A DNA stretch of 22,937 nt from an uncultured bacterium (GTDB taxonomy: Bacteria; Bacteroidota; Bacteroidia; Bacteroidales; Muribaculaceae), in the NCBI GenBank assembly GCA_946184715.1, contig CAMHGU010000013.1, forward strand, positions 1 through 22,937. Direction: 5' to 3'. The translations under genes and the position numbers were made by a program. Below are positions 1 to 7,472 of the stretch, piece after piece. A model generated the notes under the pieces. The model worked only from the letters and a program-made list of their open reading frames with translations. It did no database searches and was not told where the DNA came from. Each line of letters begins with the position of its first letter. Within the stretch, counting starts at the first letter, position 1.

Positions 1-212
1 CCGGCACCGGCGCCCACGTCGAGCACACGCCCACGGGCGAGCCTTAGCGCCTTGCGCTCGAGCGGCGGCATCTGCTCCGGGGAGCGAAACAGATGCTCCA
101 CCGGCAGCTCGTCCTCGTCCATATCGGGCGAGAGCACCCGCAGCTTGGCGGCGTGGCCGTCGCGGTGATAGTCGGCAATGGCGTGGCCCATAGGGTCGTA
201 GTCGGGGTTCAT
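1..212 (-). CDS. class I SAM-dependent methyltransferase, N-terminal part (runs off the left edge)
   Basis: Reading the minus strand from an ATG at 210-212 gives an open frame to the window edge, beginning MNPDYDPMGHAIADYH and ending in VLDVGAGA. The last stretch is motif I of class I methyltransferases (hydrophobic-L-D-V-G-x-G), which binds S-adenosylmethionine, and it lies about 65 residues in. The segment before it (SPDMDEDELPVEHLFRS) resembles the N-terminus of small Bacteroidetes methyltransferases of unknown substrate. The start lies 13 nt downstream of the acetyltransferase stop, so it is probably the third gene of the carbonic anhydrase operon. The substrate cannot be told, because the remaining two thirds lie outside the window. 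Confidence 0.8.
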   Translation of the reverse strand, partial: MNPDYDPMGHAIADYHRDGHAAKLRVLSPDMDEDELPVEHLFRSPEQMPPLERKALRLARGRVLDVGAGA

Positions 213-225
213 AGCTATAGAGGGT

Positions 226-738
226 TTAAATAGGGTTGACAATGCGTTGATAAGCGAGACGCTCGTGGCCATTGGCAAGGAGAATGATGCCGCAGTAGGT
301 GAAGCCGTAGGCAGCGATGCAGTGGCGCATTATGGCGTTGTCGCGGTGGGTATCGATGCGGATATTGGGGTCGGCGGCGAAGCAGAAATCCATAATGTCG
401 CGAAATACGCCGTGGGCCTGCGGCACGCTCGCGATGCGGTGCACCACGTGATAGGGTGCAACGTCGTCAATCCATTCTCCATCGTAGATAATGGCATAGG
501 TAGGCTCAGGCGAGGCGAGGAAGGCGAAGTAGCCCACCACCGTGCCGTCGTCCTCCACCACGTAAGCGCCGTGGCGGTCGATATCCTCGGCCACGGCATC
601 GAGCGAAGGGTAGCCGTCGATCCACTGCCGGCGATTTCCCGAGGCGCGCATTACCGCCTTGGCCGCAGCGAATACGTTAAGTATCGCCTCGGCATCATCG
701 GGCAGCGCGGCAGGGCGGATTATGCGGCGGCTCGGCAT
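226..738 (-). CDS. GNAT-family N-acetyltransferase (170 aa)
   Basis: The length fits a single-domain GNAT acetyltransferase, which moves an acetyl group from acetyl-CoA to an amine. An N-terminal RPA-x-x-D-D segment is followed by a strand around residues 58-75 (YVVEDDGTVVGYFAF), typical of the GNAT core. Next comes a region ending in QAHGVF (107-112), which matches the Q/R-x-x-G-x-A acetyl-CoA loop. A C-terminal HRDNAIMRHCIAAYGF stretch (131-146) is the usual 'N..A..lY.k.GF' motif. Only 3 nt separate it from the carbonic anhydrase stop, so the two are almost certainly co-transcribed and possibly translationally coupled. The acceptor is unknown. A long plus-strand frame opposite this gene is a codon-bias shadow. 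Confidence 0.85.
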   Translation of the reverse strand: MPSRRIIRPAALPDDAEAILNVFAAAKAVMRASGNRRQWIDGYPSLDAVAEDIDRHGAYVVEDDGTVVGYFAFLASPEPTYAIIYDGEWIDDVAPYHVVHRIASVPQAHGVFRDIMDFCFAADPNIRIDTHRDNAIMRHCIAAYGFTYCGIILLANGHERLAYQRIVNPI

Positions 739-741
739 AGG

Positions 742-1284
742 CTACACTATCTCTTCGAGTTCTCCGGTAGCGGAGTCGATGATGAAGCCGCGCACCGTCA
801 CATCGGCGGGCACCAGCGGGTGCGATTTGATGGTAGCCACCGTGCGGCGCACCGACTCGGGCGTATCCTTAAATCCTTCGAGCCAATGATTGAGGTCGAT
901 GCCGCACAGGCGGATGGTGTCGAGCGTGGCGTCGCTGATGCCTCGCTCCGTCATCTGATGATGAAAATGGTCGAAGCTCATATGGCAGGCACCGCACCCC
1001 GAGTGGGCTACCACCATAATAGCCTCCACTCCAAGCTCGTAGATAGCCACGATGAGCGAGCGCATCGCCGAGTCGAAGGGCGAAATTACCAGCCCGCCGG
1101 CATTCTTGATAATCTTGGCATCGCCGTTGCGCAGGCCCAGCGCCGCCGGCAGCAGCTCCGTAAGCCGGGTGTCCATACACGAAAGCACCGCCAGCCGCTT
1201 ATCGGGGTACTTGTCGGTCGCGAATCGCTCGTAGCCCCGCTCGGCCACAAATCGCTTGTTGTATTTCAGAATTTCGTCGATCAT
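742..1284 (-). CDS. beta-class carbonic anhydrase (180 aa)
   Basis: A beta-carbonic anhydrase, a cytoplasmic zinc enzyme interconverting CO2 and bicarbonate. Key residues are visible: Cys36 with Asp38 and Arg40 in SCMDTRL (zinc ligand plus the Asp-Arg dyad), and His94 and Cys97 in AHSGCGAC (the other two zinc ligands). The IKNAGG segment at 59-64 is also typical. At 180 residues it belongs to the short, single-domain bacterial type. It is the first gene of a minus-strand run with an acetyltransferase 3 nt downstream. A TAAATTTG promoter element lies 56 nt upstream of the start, and the leader contains a 6-bp hairpin. The leader is AT-rich with no Shine-Dalgarno site, as is common in Bacteroidetes. 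Confidence 0.95.
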   Translation of the reverse strand: MIDEILKYNKRFVAERGYERFATDKYPDKRLAVLSCMDTRLTELLPAALGLRNGDAKIIKNAGGLVISPFDSAMRSLIVAIYELGVEAIMVVAHSGCGACHMSFDHFHHQMTERGISDATLDTIRLCGIDLNHWLEGFKDTPESVRRTVATIKSHPLVPADVTVRGFIIDSATGELEEIV

Positions 1285-1306
1285 ATCGTATAGTTTTTGT
1301 TAATCA

Positions 1307-1322
1307 CCGAAGCCACCTTCGG
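1307..1322 (-). promoter_or_regulatory. small hairpin in the carbonic anhydrase leader
   Basis: Perfect 6-bp stem CCGAAG/CTTCGG with a 4-nt loop, 23 nt upstream of the carbonic anhydrase start and downstream of its predicted promoter. It would lie in the 5' untranslated RNA. It may affect mRNA stability, but a stem this short can arise by chance and no riboswitch is recognised. Confidence 0.3.
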
Positions 1323-1339
1323 CGGGGGCAGCCTCAGTG

Positions 1340-1347
1340 CAAATTTA
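1340..1347 (-). promoter_or_regulatory. Bacteroidetes -7 promoter element for the carbonic anhydrase operon
   Basis: On the minus strand this reads TAAATTTG, an exact match to the Bacteroidetes sigma-ABfr -7 consensus TAnnTTTG. No TTG -33 box is found at 19-21 nt spacing. It would start transcription about 40-50 nt before the carbonic anhydrase ATG. Confidence 0.55.
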
Positions 1348-1531
1348 CGAAGATTTAGCGATTTCTCCGGCACCATTACCCCTCATTTTTCGGCGCTGCG
1401 CCCCCAGCGATGAAGAACACCTCGCGCCGCTCTGCATCGCCGATGTCTATAAACTCTAACCCCCCAATGCTACACCACGAGCCGCAGGCGAGAAAAATGG
1501 CAAGTCATTGATATATTTGCACACAACAACC

Positions 1532-1567
1532 AAAATCGGCAAAAAACGCAGAAGCTACTCCGATTTT
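1532..1567 (-). terminator. weak inverted repeat, possible second terminator stem
   Basis: Arms AAAATCGG (1532-1539) and CCGATTTT (1560-1567) form an 8-bp stem around a 20-nt loop. It lies about 65 nt downstream of the GLUG-protein stop on the minus strand. The AT-rich outer ends give a short U run, but the long loop makes it a weak candidate. Confidence 0.25.
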
Positions 1568-1574
1568 TTGCATA

Positions 1575-1608
1575 GTGAGGTAGGAGTCTTGGGGACTCCC
1601 GACCTCAC
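1575..1608 (-). terminator. hairpin 25 nt downstream of the GLUG-protein stop codon
   Basis: Outer stem GTGAGGT/ACCTCAC (7 bp) and inner stem GGAGTC/GACTCC (6 bp) are separated by an A versus CG internal loop and closed by a 5-nt loop. Placement just after the stop suggests a terminator or 3'-end stabilising hairpin. There is no U tract after it on the minus strand, so it is not a textbook intrinsic terminator. Confidence 0.45.
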
Positions 1609-1632
1609 GTTGAGCCTCATCACAACTTGCTC

Positions 1633-4416
1633 TTAGTTGATTACTCGTTTCCGGCCGGCTTCGATGACGATGCCTTTGTAGTCGCTGCCCACGGGCTGGC
1701 CCATGAGGTTGTAGCGACGGCTACCGGAGGGCGCATCGGCGTTGACGTCGGTAACGGAGGTGGGAATCTGGACGGTGGAGATGGTCACATCGTCGCCCTC
1801 GGCGGGCATAGTGAGCGTCCAGGTGCCGTCGCCGTTGTCGGTGAGCTCGCCGCTGCTGGCTTTGAAGCTCGTGACGAACTTAGGCGCGCGGATTGCCGGA
1901 GATTGCTGCGAGGCGGCGTGCTTCTCGCTCAGGCGGAGCACCACTTGCTGCTCAGTGCCGGCATAGACCGCATCGGCCAGCGACACCCCTACAGTGGCGT
2001 CATCGACCAATTCCACAGTCACCTCCTCGCCCCCGCTGATGGCAAAGCCGCGCTGAGCCTGACCCGGGCGATCAGCGCCGTACGACATACCACTGGCACC
2101 GATGGCACCAATGGCGTGATCGGCAACATAATAGTTGTTGGTGTAAGTGGCATTAAAGTTGTAACCTGCGATACCGCCCACGAAGGAATTGGCCTCTACA
2201 CTGCCAAGATTGAGGTTGTCGGTTAAGACAGATGTGACGTTCAACGTATTGTATGCAGCTCCGGTGATACCACCCGCGCGAGTATCGGCTTTGACCGTCG
2301 CTTGGTTGACGCAGTGGTCGATGCGGCCGACGCAACTACCGGCGATGCCGGCCACCTCTTTGTTTCCGCTCACTGTCACTCCGGGGCCGGTGCTACAGTT
2401 GGTAATTGTGCCCTCGAAGAGGCCGACGAAGCTGCCCACGCTTGTATAGCCTGTAAAGGCGCAGCCCTCGCCCAAGTGGAGGTTGCTGATGACGGCATTT
2501 TCGTCAGTGACACCAAATATCGCCACATTGTTGTCGCCGGGCTTGTCGATAACCAAGTTGGTGAGAGTGTGGCCGTTGCCATCAAAGTTGCCGTTGAAGC
2601 GCCGCTGCAATGAGCCGATTGGCATCTGCTCGGCATTGGTGTAGTCAAGGTCGTTCTCAAGGCGGAAGTACACGCCTGTATAGTCCATCTCTTCTTGCTT
2701 GAGCGCGATGAGGTTCATATCTACCACGCTTTTAATCAAATAGGGAGCTTCGGCGGTGCCTTCACCCTCCCAGGTGCTTCCCACTTGGGCTATTTGGGCC
2801 ACGAGCGATTGCTCGCTCGAGTCGTAATGGTTGACGTCGCCGTGCGCTTTATAATACACGGTGTAGGTGCCTGCCGAAATCGCCGTGGGTAGCTCGGCGC
2901 TGTATTCTCCGCCCTCGAGGCGATAGTGCATAACACCGTTGGTGGCCTCACCGGCCGTGATGAGCACTTGCGCGCGGCCATTATAGGTAAGTCCTTCGAT
3001 GGCTGTGGGATGCGTGACTATGCCGGCTGCATTGGCGGGCACCACGCTGAACATCACAGTTGCCGTGCCGGCAAAGTCGCCAATGCCGGTGACCGTGATG
3101 GGATACTGCCCCGCATCGACGATGTCGGCATCGGGGAGCGTGATGGTGTAGTCGGTTCCCTCTATGAGAGTCGCCTGCGGGTCGGCGTTCAAGTCGGTTA
3201 CAGTGACCACTGGCGTGAGCGCCTCGCCCGTGTAGGTCTGCTCGGGAATGTCAATGCTCACCCACGGCGCATAGGCGATGTCGCGCTTGAGGTGGGCCAC
3301 AGCTGTGATGGTGACATCCTCGCCGGGCATAGTGAACTCGTAATAGGGCTTCCCGCCGCTCTCGGTGGCTCCGATAGCGATGTCGTTAGCCTTGTAGTCA
3401 ACTTGGTCATCGGTCTGTACATATCCATCAGGCACGGAGTAGTTGAGCGTCAGGAGCATATACTTGTCGGCGCCGAAATAACGAGTGCCGCCGTCGGTAT
3501 AGGTGGCCGAAGGGAGCGAGCCTCTCACGCCGGAAGCCATCGCTACTGTGCCCATCCACTTAGCGCCATCGGCGTCGGCTCCATTGATGCCGCCGTGGCG
3601 ATTGGCGGTGTGATAATAGCAATTGACGATGGTGCCATCGTTAGTTCCGGCGATATCGCCCACGGTGTTGGTACCATCGACCGTGCCGAGGAAATAGCAA
3701 TACTCTACACGGCCGGCATTATTCACACTGCCGGCGATACCTCCAAGCTGGGAGGCTTTGTTGATGCCTGAGTTGCTGACAGAGGCTTTGCTGACGCAAT
3801 TCGACACGCTGCCGCTTGTGCTGCCCACAATGCCGCCGAATTCGCCCGGGAAGTAAGAGCGGCCGGCTGCGTCAGGGTGAACTTTCACCACCACATTCTC
3901 GCCCACGGTGCAGTTGATAATATTCGTGTTTAGCTCGGCCGAGCCTACGATAGCCCCGGTGTCGCCTATTCCGGTAATCGTGGAGTTGCCATCGATGGTG
4001 AGATCCATCACAAGACCTCCATAGCCCAAGCAGCCGAAGAGGCCGCATTGGTCGGGATTCTCGCTGATAGTGAGGTTGTAAAGAGTGCGGTTATTGCCCA
4101 GGAAATAGCCGCAGAAGCGCCTGATGCCAGTGCCGCCATCGTCGGTGTAGTAACGCCCGCCGATAGGGGGTATCGGGCCGTACAGCCGGAAGTCGACCGA
4201 GCTGGTGAGCTTGAAATAGACGCCTTCAAAGGAGTTGCCGGCGTTCACCTCATCGGCCAGCTGGACGAAATGGCCGGGATTGTATATTTTATACGGGTCG
4301 ATTTGGGTGCCGCTGCCGCCACCGAAAGCGCTTTGGGCCCACACTGTAGCGGGCATGGTGAGGAGCATTGCCGCCACCGCGGCCAGTGTTCTCCAGAATG
4401 TCAGCTTGTAAGTCAT
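1633..4416 (-). CDS. secreted GLUG-repeat / MBG-like surface protein (927 aa)
   Basis: A signal peptide (MTYKLTFWRTLAAVAAMLL..., cleavage probably near ATVWA-QSA at 27) opens the protein. A first block of GLUG-type beta-helix repeats spans about 31-280 (GGIVGS, GGIAGS, VGDIAGT followed by x-N/Y-C-x pairs). An Ig-like region resembling bacterial MBG domains spans about 385-560 (QTYTGEALTPVVTV, LTYNGRAQ). A second GLUG block follows at about 565-765. The C-terminus reads RRYNLMGQPVG...KGIVIEAGRKRVIN, a degenerate T9SS-like tail common in Bacteroidales exported proteins. FTMPGEDVTITA and LTMPAEGDDVTIS recall Listeria-Bacteroides repeats. The frame is open 17 codons further upstream, but that ATG (4465-4467) overlaps the predicted promoter, so I start at 4416. 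Probably a surface adhesin-like protein; ligand unknown. Confidence 0.85.
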   Translation of the reverse strand: MTYKLTFWRTLAAVAAMLLTMPATVWAQSAFGGGSGTQIDPYKIYNPGHFVQLADEVNAGNSFEGVYFKLTSSVDFRLYGPIPPIGGRYYTDDGGTGIRRFCGYFLGNNRTLYNLTISENPDQCGLFGCLGYGGLVMDLTIDGNSTITGIGDTGAIVGSAELNTNIINCTVGENVVVKVHPDAAGRSYFPGEFGGIVGSTSGSVSNCVSKASVSNSGINKASQLGGIAGSVNNAGRVEYCYFLGTVDGTNTVGDIAGTNDGTIVNCYYHTANRHGGINGADADGAKWMGTVAMASGVRGSLPSATYTDGGTRYFGADKYMLLTLNYSVPDGYVQTDDQVDYKANDIAIGATESGGKPYYEFTMPGEDVTITAVAHLKRDIAYAPWVSIDIPEQTYTGEALTPVVTVTDLNADPQATLIEGTDYTITLPDADIVDAGQYPITVTGIGDFAGTATVMFSVVPANAAGIVTHPTAIEGLTYNGRAQVLITAGEATNGVMHYRLEGGEYSAELPTAISAGTYTVYYKAHGDVNHYDSSEQSLVAQIAQVGSTWEGEGTAEAPYLIKSVVDMNLIALKQEEMDYTGVYFRLENDLDYTNAEQMPIGSLQRRFNGNFDGNGHTLTNLVIDKPGDNNVAIFGVTDENAVISNLHLGEGCAFTGYTSVGSFVGLFEGTITNCSTGPGVTVSGNKEVAGIAGSCVGRIDHCVNQATVKADTRAGGITGAAYNTLNVTSVLTDNLNLGSVEANSFVGGIAGYNFNATYTNNYYVADHAIGAIGASGMSYGADRPGQAQRGFAISGGEEVTVELVDDATVGVSLADAVYAGTEQQVVLRLSEKHAASQQSPAIRAPKFVTSFKASSGELTDNGDGTWTLTMPAEGDDVTISTVQIPTSVTDVNADAPSGSRRYNLMGQPVGSDYKGIVIEAGRKRVIN

Positions 4417-4455
4417 ATATTCAATTTTAAAATAAGGATAGTCAGTTTCGCAATG

Positions 4456-4463
4456 CAAATATA
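4456..4463 (-). promoter_or_regulatory. -7 promoter element for the GLUG-repeat protein
   Basis: Minus-strand TATATTTG matches TAnnTTTG exactly, 40 nt before the ATG at 4416, in a strongly AT-rich context. No clear TTG box 19-21 nt upstream. Its position argues against the alternative start at 4467. Confidence 0.6.
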
Positions 4464-4787
4464 GCAAAATTTTTGAAAAATAGTTGCTTTTAAGGTGCCA
4501 TTTTTGGCGATTTTTATATTTCCAACTATAAAATTGCGGCGATTTTTACGGTTGTGAATGTAAAATTGCCATAGACTTACCAAAACACGATTGAGAGTCG
4601 GACTATATCACAACGTGAAGCCCACAACGGTTATAATCATCAAGAGGGAGGTAAAAACTGATTGCAGTGGGGCGGTGGAGCTTTGGGTGCTATTGACGGG
4701 ATAGCGAGGGGGCAGCTTTAGCGCAAAGCTACGAAATCTCACATTTTTTGTGTAATTTTGCACTCATAACAATCAAACTATGCAACT
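4464..4787. other. AT-rich intergenic stretch
   Basis: About 320 nt, clearly richer in A+T than the flanking coding DNA. It holds the upstream region of the GLUG-protein promoter, a small AGCTTT/AAAGCT hairpin (4714-4730) and a promoter-like element for the small ORF at 4788. No convincing ORF or RNA gene is seen. Confidence 0.45.
4753..4760 (+). promoter_or_regulatory. -7 promoter element for the 68-aa ORF
   Basis: TAATTTTG matches TAnnTTTG, 27 nt before the ATG at 4788. The leader between them is A-rich. No TTG box at standard spacing is evident. Confidence 0.5.
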
Positions 4788-4994
4788 ATGCAGGCAATAA
4801 CGACAACAGAGTATGTTCAGCTATCGCTTCCTAATGGAGATTTAGCTTTTCTTCGGACTCTTGTTGAAAAAATGGGCTGGAAGCTGAAAAGGCAGCGCTT
4901 GAATGGCATTGACAAAGGGTTGAACGATATCAGAAAAAGCAATGTATATCACGCAAAAGATTCGCAAGACCTCATAAAGCAAATACTTGGCTAA
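4788..4994 (+). CDS. small antitoxin-like protein (68 aa), orphan
   Basis: A 68-residue protein, MQAITTTEYVQLSLPNGDLA at the start, then a LRTLVEKMGWKLK segment and a C-terminal KDSQDLIKQILG. In Bacteroidales, short proteins with this plan (a strand-like N-terminus, 'LRxLxxKMGW', a helical end) are often annotated as hypothetical or as antitoxin-like partners of RelE/YoeB-type toxins; that resemblance is from memory and weak. No toxin-sized ORF follows, since tyrS begins 76 nt downstream. A promoter element sits 27 nt upstream. Its codons are much more A/T-rich at third positions than those of its neighbours (AAA, ATA, TTA), suggesting recent acquisition or low expression. I do not assign a function. 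Confidence 0.6.
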   Translation: MQAITTTEYVQLSLPNGDLAFLRTLVEKMGWKLKRQRLNGIDKGLNDIRKSNVYHAKDSQDLIKQILG

Positions 4995-5070
4995 CGAGTA
5001 CACGCTGTTTGAATTATTGCTAAATACCGGAATTTATATATAACGAAACAACAAAAATAGGAAAACAGAT

Positions 5071-6366
5071 ATGAACTTTGTAGAAGAACTGAAATGGCGC
5101 GGTATGATTCACGACATCATGCCGGGGACTGAAGAGCAACTCAATAAAGAGATGACCACGGCCTATGTGGGTATTGACCCTACGGCCGATTCGCTTCATA
5201 TAGGGCACCTTGTGGGCATAATGATGCTCAAGCACCTGCAGCGCGCCGGCCATAAGCCCATAGCGCTCATAGGCGGCGCCACGGGAATGATAGGCGACCC
5301 CTCGATGAAGTCGGCCGAGCGCAAGCTCATCGACGAGGACACCCTTCGCCACAATCAGGAAGCCATCAAGCGGCAGCTGTCGAAATTTCTCGACTTCGAC
5401 AGCGACGCGCCCAACCGCGCCGAGCTCGTGAACAACTACGACTGGATGAAGGACTACGGCTTCCTCGCCTTCATACGCGACATCGGCAAGCACATCACCG
5501 TCAACTATATGATGGCCAAGGACTCGGTGAAGAAGCGCTTAGCGCGCGACTCGCAGTCGGGGCTGTCGTTTACGGAGTTCTCCTATCAGCTGCTTCAGGG
5601 CTACGACTTCCTGCATCTGTACCAGACCAAAAACTGCCGTTTGCAGATGGGCGGCAGCGACCAGTGGGGCAACATCACCACCGGCACCGAGCTGATACGC
5701 CGCATCACCGGCGACAACAACGCCTTTGCCCTTACCTGCCCGCTCATCACCAAGGCCGATGGCGGTAAATTCGGCAAGACCGAATCGGGCAACGTGTGGC
5801 TCGACCCGCGCTACACCTCGCCCTACAAGTTCTATCAGTTCTGGCTCAACGTGTCAGATGCCGATGCCGAGAAGTACATCAAGATATTTACCGACCTGCC
5901 GCAGGACGAGATAGCCGAACTTACGGCGCAGCAAGTCGCCGACCCCGGCCAGCGTCCGCTCCAGAAGCGCCTGGCGCGCGAGATTACCGTGATGGTTCAC
6001 TCCGAGGCCGAATATGAGGCCGCTGTGGAAGCATCGCAGATACTCTTCTCCAACAAAGCCGGCGACATTCTCCACCGCATCGACGAGGACACTCTGTTGG
6101 CCGTGATGGACGGTGTGTCGCAATTCAAGGTGAAGCGCGAGGTGATAGAGGCCGGCGTGCCGCTCGTGGATTTGCTCGTGGATCACACCTCGGTGTTCCC
6201 CTCGCGCGGCGAGATGCGCAAGATGACCCAGGGCGGCGGCGTGAGCATCAACAAAGAGAAGGTGAGCGACTTCGCTATGACCATCGACGCGAGCTATCTG
6301 CTCCAAGGCAAATACATCCTGGCGCAACGCGGCAAGAAGAACTACTTCCTGCTCCGAGCCGAGTAA
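5071..6366 (+). CDS. tyrS: tyrosyl-tRNA synthetase
   Basis: Class I aminoacyl-tRNA synthetase charging tRNA-Tyr with tyrosine in the cytoplasm; 431 residues is the usual bacterial length. The HIGH signature is at 43-46 (SLHIGH), the tyrosine pocket motif YQLLQGYDF at 172-180, GGSDQWGN at 194-201, and the KMSKS-loop equivalent KFGKT at 233-237. The C-terminal part (about 350-431, VPLVDLLV... GGGVSINKEKV) is the S4 RNA-binding domain. The start has an AGGAAA Shine-Dalgarno-like run about 8 nt upstream, unusual in this window. The CBS nucleotidyltransferase follows after 19 nt, so the two are likely co-transcribed. No T-box or other leader structure is seen, and I found no TAnnTTTG element directly upstream. 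Confidence 0.97.
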   Translation: MNFVEELKWRGMIHDIMPGTEEQLNKEMTTAYVGIDPTADSLHIGHLVGIMMLKHLQRAGHKPIALIGGATGMIGDPSMKSAERKLIDEDTLRHNQEAIKRQLSKFLDFDSDAPNRAELVNNYDWMKDYGFLAFIRDIGKHITVNYMMAKDSVKKRLARDSQSGLSFTEFSYQLLQGYDFLHLYQTKNCRLQMGGSDQWGNITTGTELIRRITGDNNAFALTCPLITKADGGKFGKTESGNVWLDPRYTSPYKFYQFWLNVSDADAEKYIKIFTDLPQDEIAELTAQQVADPGQRPLQKRLAREITVMVHSEAEYEAAVEASQILFSNKAGDILHRIDEDTLLAVMDGVSQFKVKREVIEAGVPLVDLLVDHTSVFPSRGEMRKMTQGGGVSINKEKVSDFAMTIDASYLLQGKYILAQRGKKNYFLLRAE

Positions 6367-6385
6367 CCCCCAAAGCTACAGAGCG

Positions 6386-7441
6386 ATGACACCCGAAGCG
6401 AGCGATTTCACGATAAGCCACGACGCGAAGGTTATTGATGCCCTGCGGCAGCTCAACGAGCTGTCGGGGCACGGCAACACCGTCTTCGCCCTCGACGAGG
6501 CCGGGCGCGTGGTAGGCTCAATCTCCGACGGCGACCTGCGCCGCAGCCTGATAAGCGGCCACACACTCGACACCCGTCTCACCGAGGTGATGCACCGCGA
6601 CTTCCGCAGCATCCACATCGGCGACACCCTCACCGACGTGAAGGAGCTGCTGGCGCGCCGCATCACCCTCCTGCCCGAGCTGAACGCCGACGGCACCCTC
6701 GCGCGAGTGCTCGACCTCAACAACTACCGCGCCATTCTGCCTGTCGATGCCGTGCTTATGGCCGGCGGCCGCGGCGAGCGCCTGCGCCCCTTGACGCTGA
6801 CCACGCCCAAGCCGCTACTCGCCGTGGGCGACCGCGCCATCATCGACTACAACATAGCCCTGATGGCCCGCTACGGCATCCGCAACATCAGCGTCACCAC
6901 CAATTACCTCGCCTCACAGATAGAGCGACACTTCAGCGAGCCGGTGTGCGGCATCGACGTCAAATGCGTGCGCGAGCCGCGCAGGCTCGGCACCGCCGGC
7001 TCCCTCACGCTCGTCAAGGAGTGGGCCAACGATGTGGTGCTGCTGATGAACTCCGACCTGCTCACCACCATCGACCTCGGCGAGATGTACCGCTGCCACA
7101 TCAGCAGCAAAGCCGATATGACCATGGCCACGATACCCTACGTGGTGTCGGTCCCCTACGCCATAATTCGCTCGCGCCACAACCGCGTGACCGGCCTGGA
7201 GGAGAAACCCACCTACAACTACCTCGCCAATGCCGGAATATATATGCTCAATCGCCGAATGATAGAGCTGATACCCGAGGGCGAATTTTTCGATGCCCCC
7301 GACCTCATGCTCAAGGCGATAGCACAAGGCCTCAAAGTGAGCCACTACGCCATCAACGGCCTATGGCTCGACATAGGCTCGCCCCACGACTTCGCGCAAG
7401 CCCAAGAGCTGATGAAGCAGCATAGCCTGATGAATTTTTAG
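6386..7441 (+). CDS. CBS-domain sugar-1-phosphate nucleotidyltransferase (351 aa)
   Basis: Two parts are visible. Residues about 8-115 form a CBS pair (FALDEAGRVVGSISDGDLRR at 34-53; a second half at 66-112). Residues about 120-345 form an NTP_transferase domain with the signature MAGGRGERLRPLT (125-137) and PKP (141-143), followed by LMNSDLLT, an NxD-like metal site, and EEKP. Such enzymes form nucleotide-sugars from NTP and a sugar-1-phosphate. The CBS-NTP fusion is like PtmE/LegF-type enzymes of nonulosonic acid and heptose pathways. The CBS pair probably senses a nucleotide. There are no other sugar-biosynthesis genes beside it; it sits between tyrS (19 nt) and a transporter (31 nt). The sugar and nucleotide cannot be inferred from sequence alone. 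Confidence 0.85.
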   Translation: MTPEASDFTISHDAKVIDALRQLNELSGHGNTVFALDEAGRVVGSISDGDLRRSLISGHTLDTRLTEVMHRDFRSIHIGDTLTDVKELLARRITLLPELNADGTLARVLDLNNYRAILPVDAVLMAGGRGERLRPLTLTTPKPLLAVGDRAIIDYNIALMARYGIRNISVTTNYLASQIERHFSEPVCGIDVKCVREPRRLGTAGSLTLVKEWANDVVLLMNSDLLTTIDLGEMYRCHISSKADMTMATIPYVVSVPYAIIRSRHNRVTGLEEKPTYNYLANAGIYMLNRRMIELIPEGEFFDAPDLMLKAIAQGLKVSHYAINGLWLDIGSPHDFAQAQELMKQHSLMNF

Positions 7442-7472
7442 CTAAAACCCTCTACAACGACGAGCCACCGAA

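Larger units (their letters stand above)
1348..1632. other. intergenic stretch without a gene
   Basis: About 285 nt between the divergent-side promoter of the carbonic anhydrase and the end of the GLUG protein. Apart from the two hairpins listed separately (1532-1567 and 1575-1608) I see no ORF with plausible composition and no tRNA or known RNA. Confidence 0.5.

Noticed and set aside
247..1293. 348-residue plus-strand frame opposite carbonic anhydrase and the acetyltransferase
   Set aside because: Crosses two clear minus-strand genes; His/Gly/Val-rich shadow composition.
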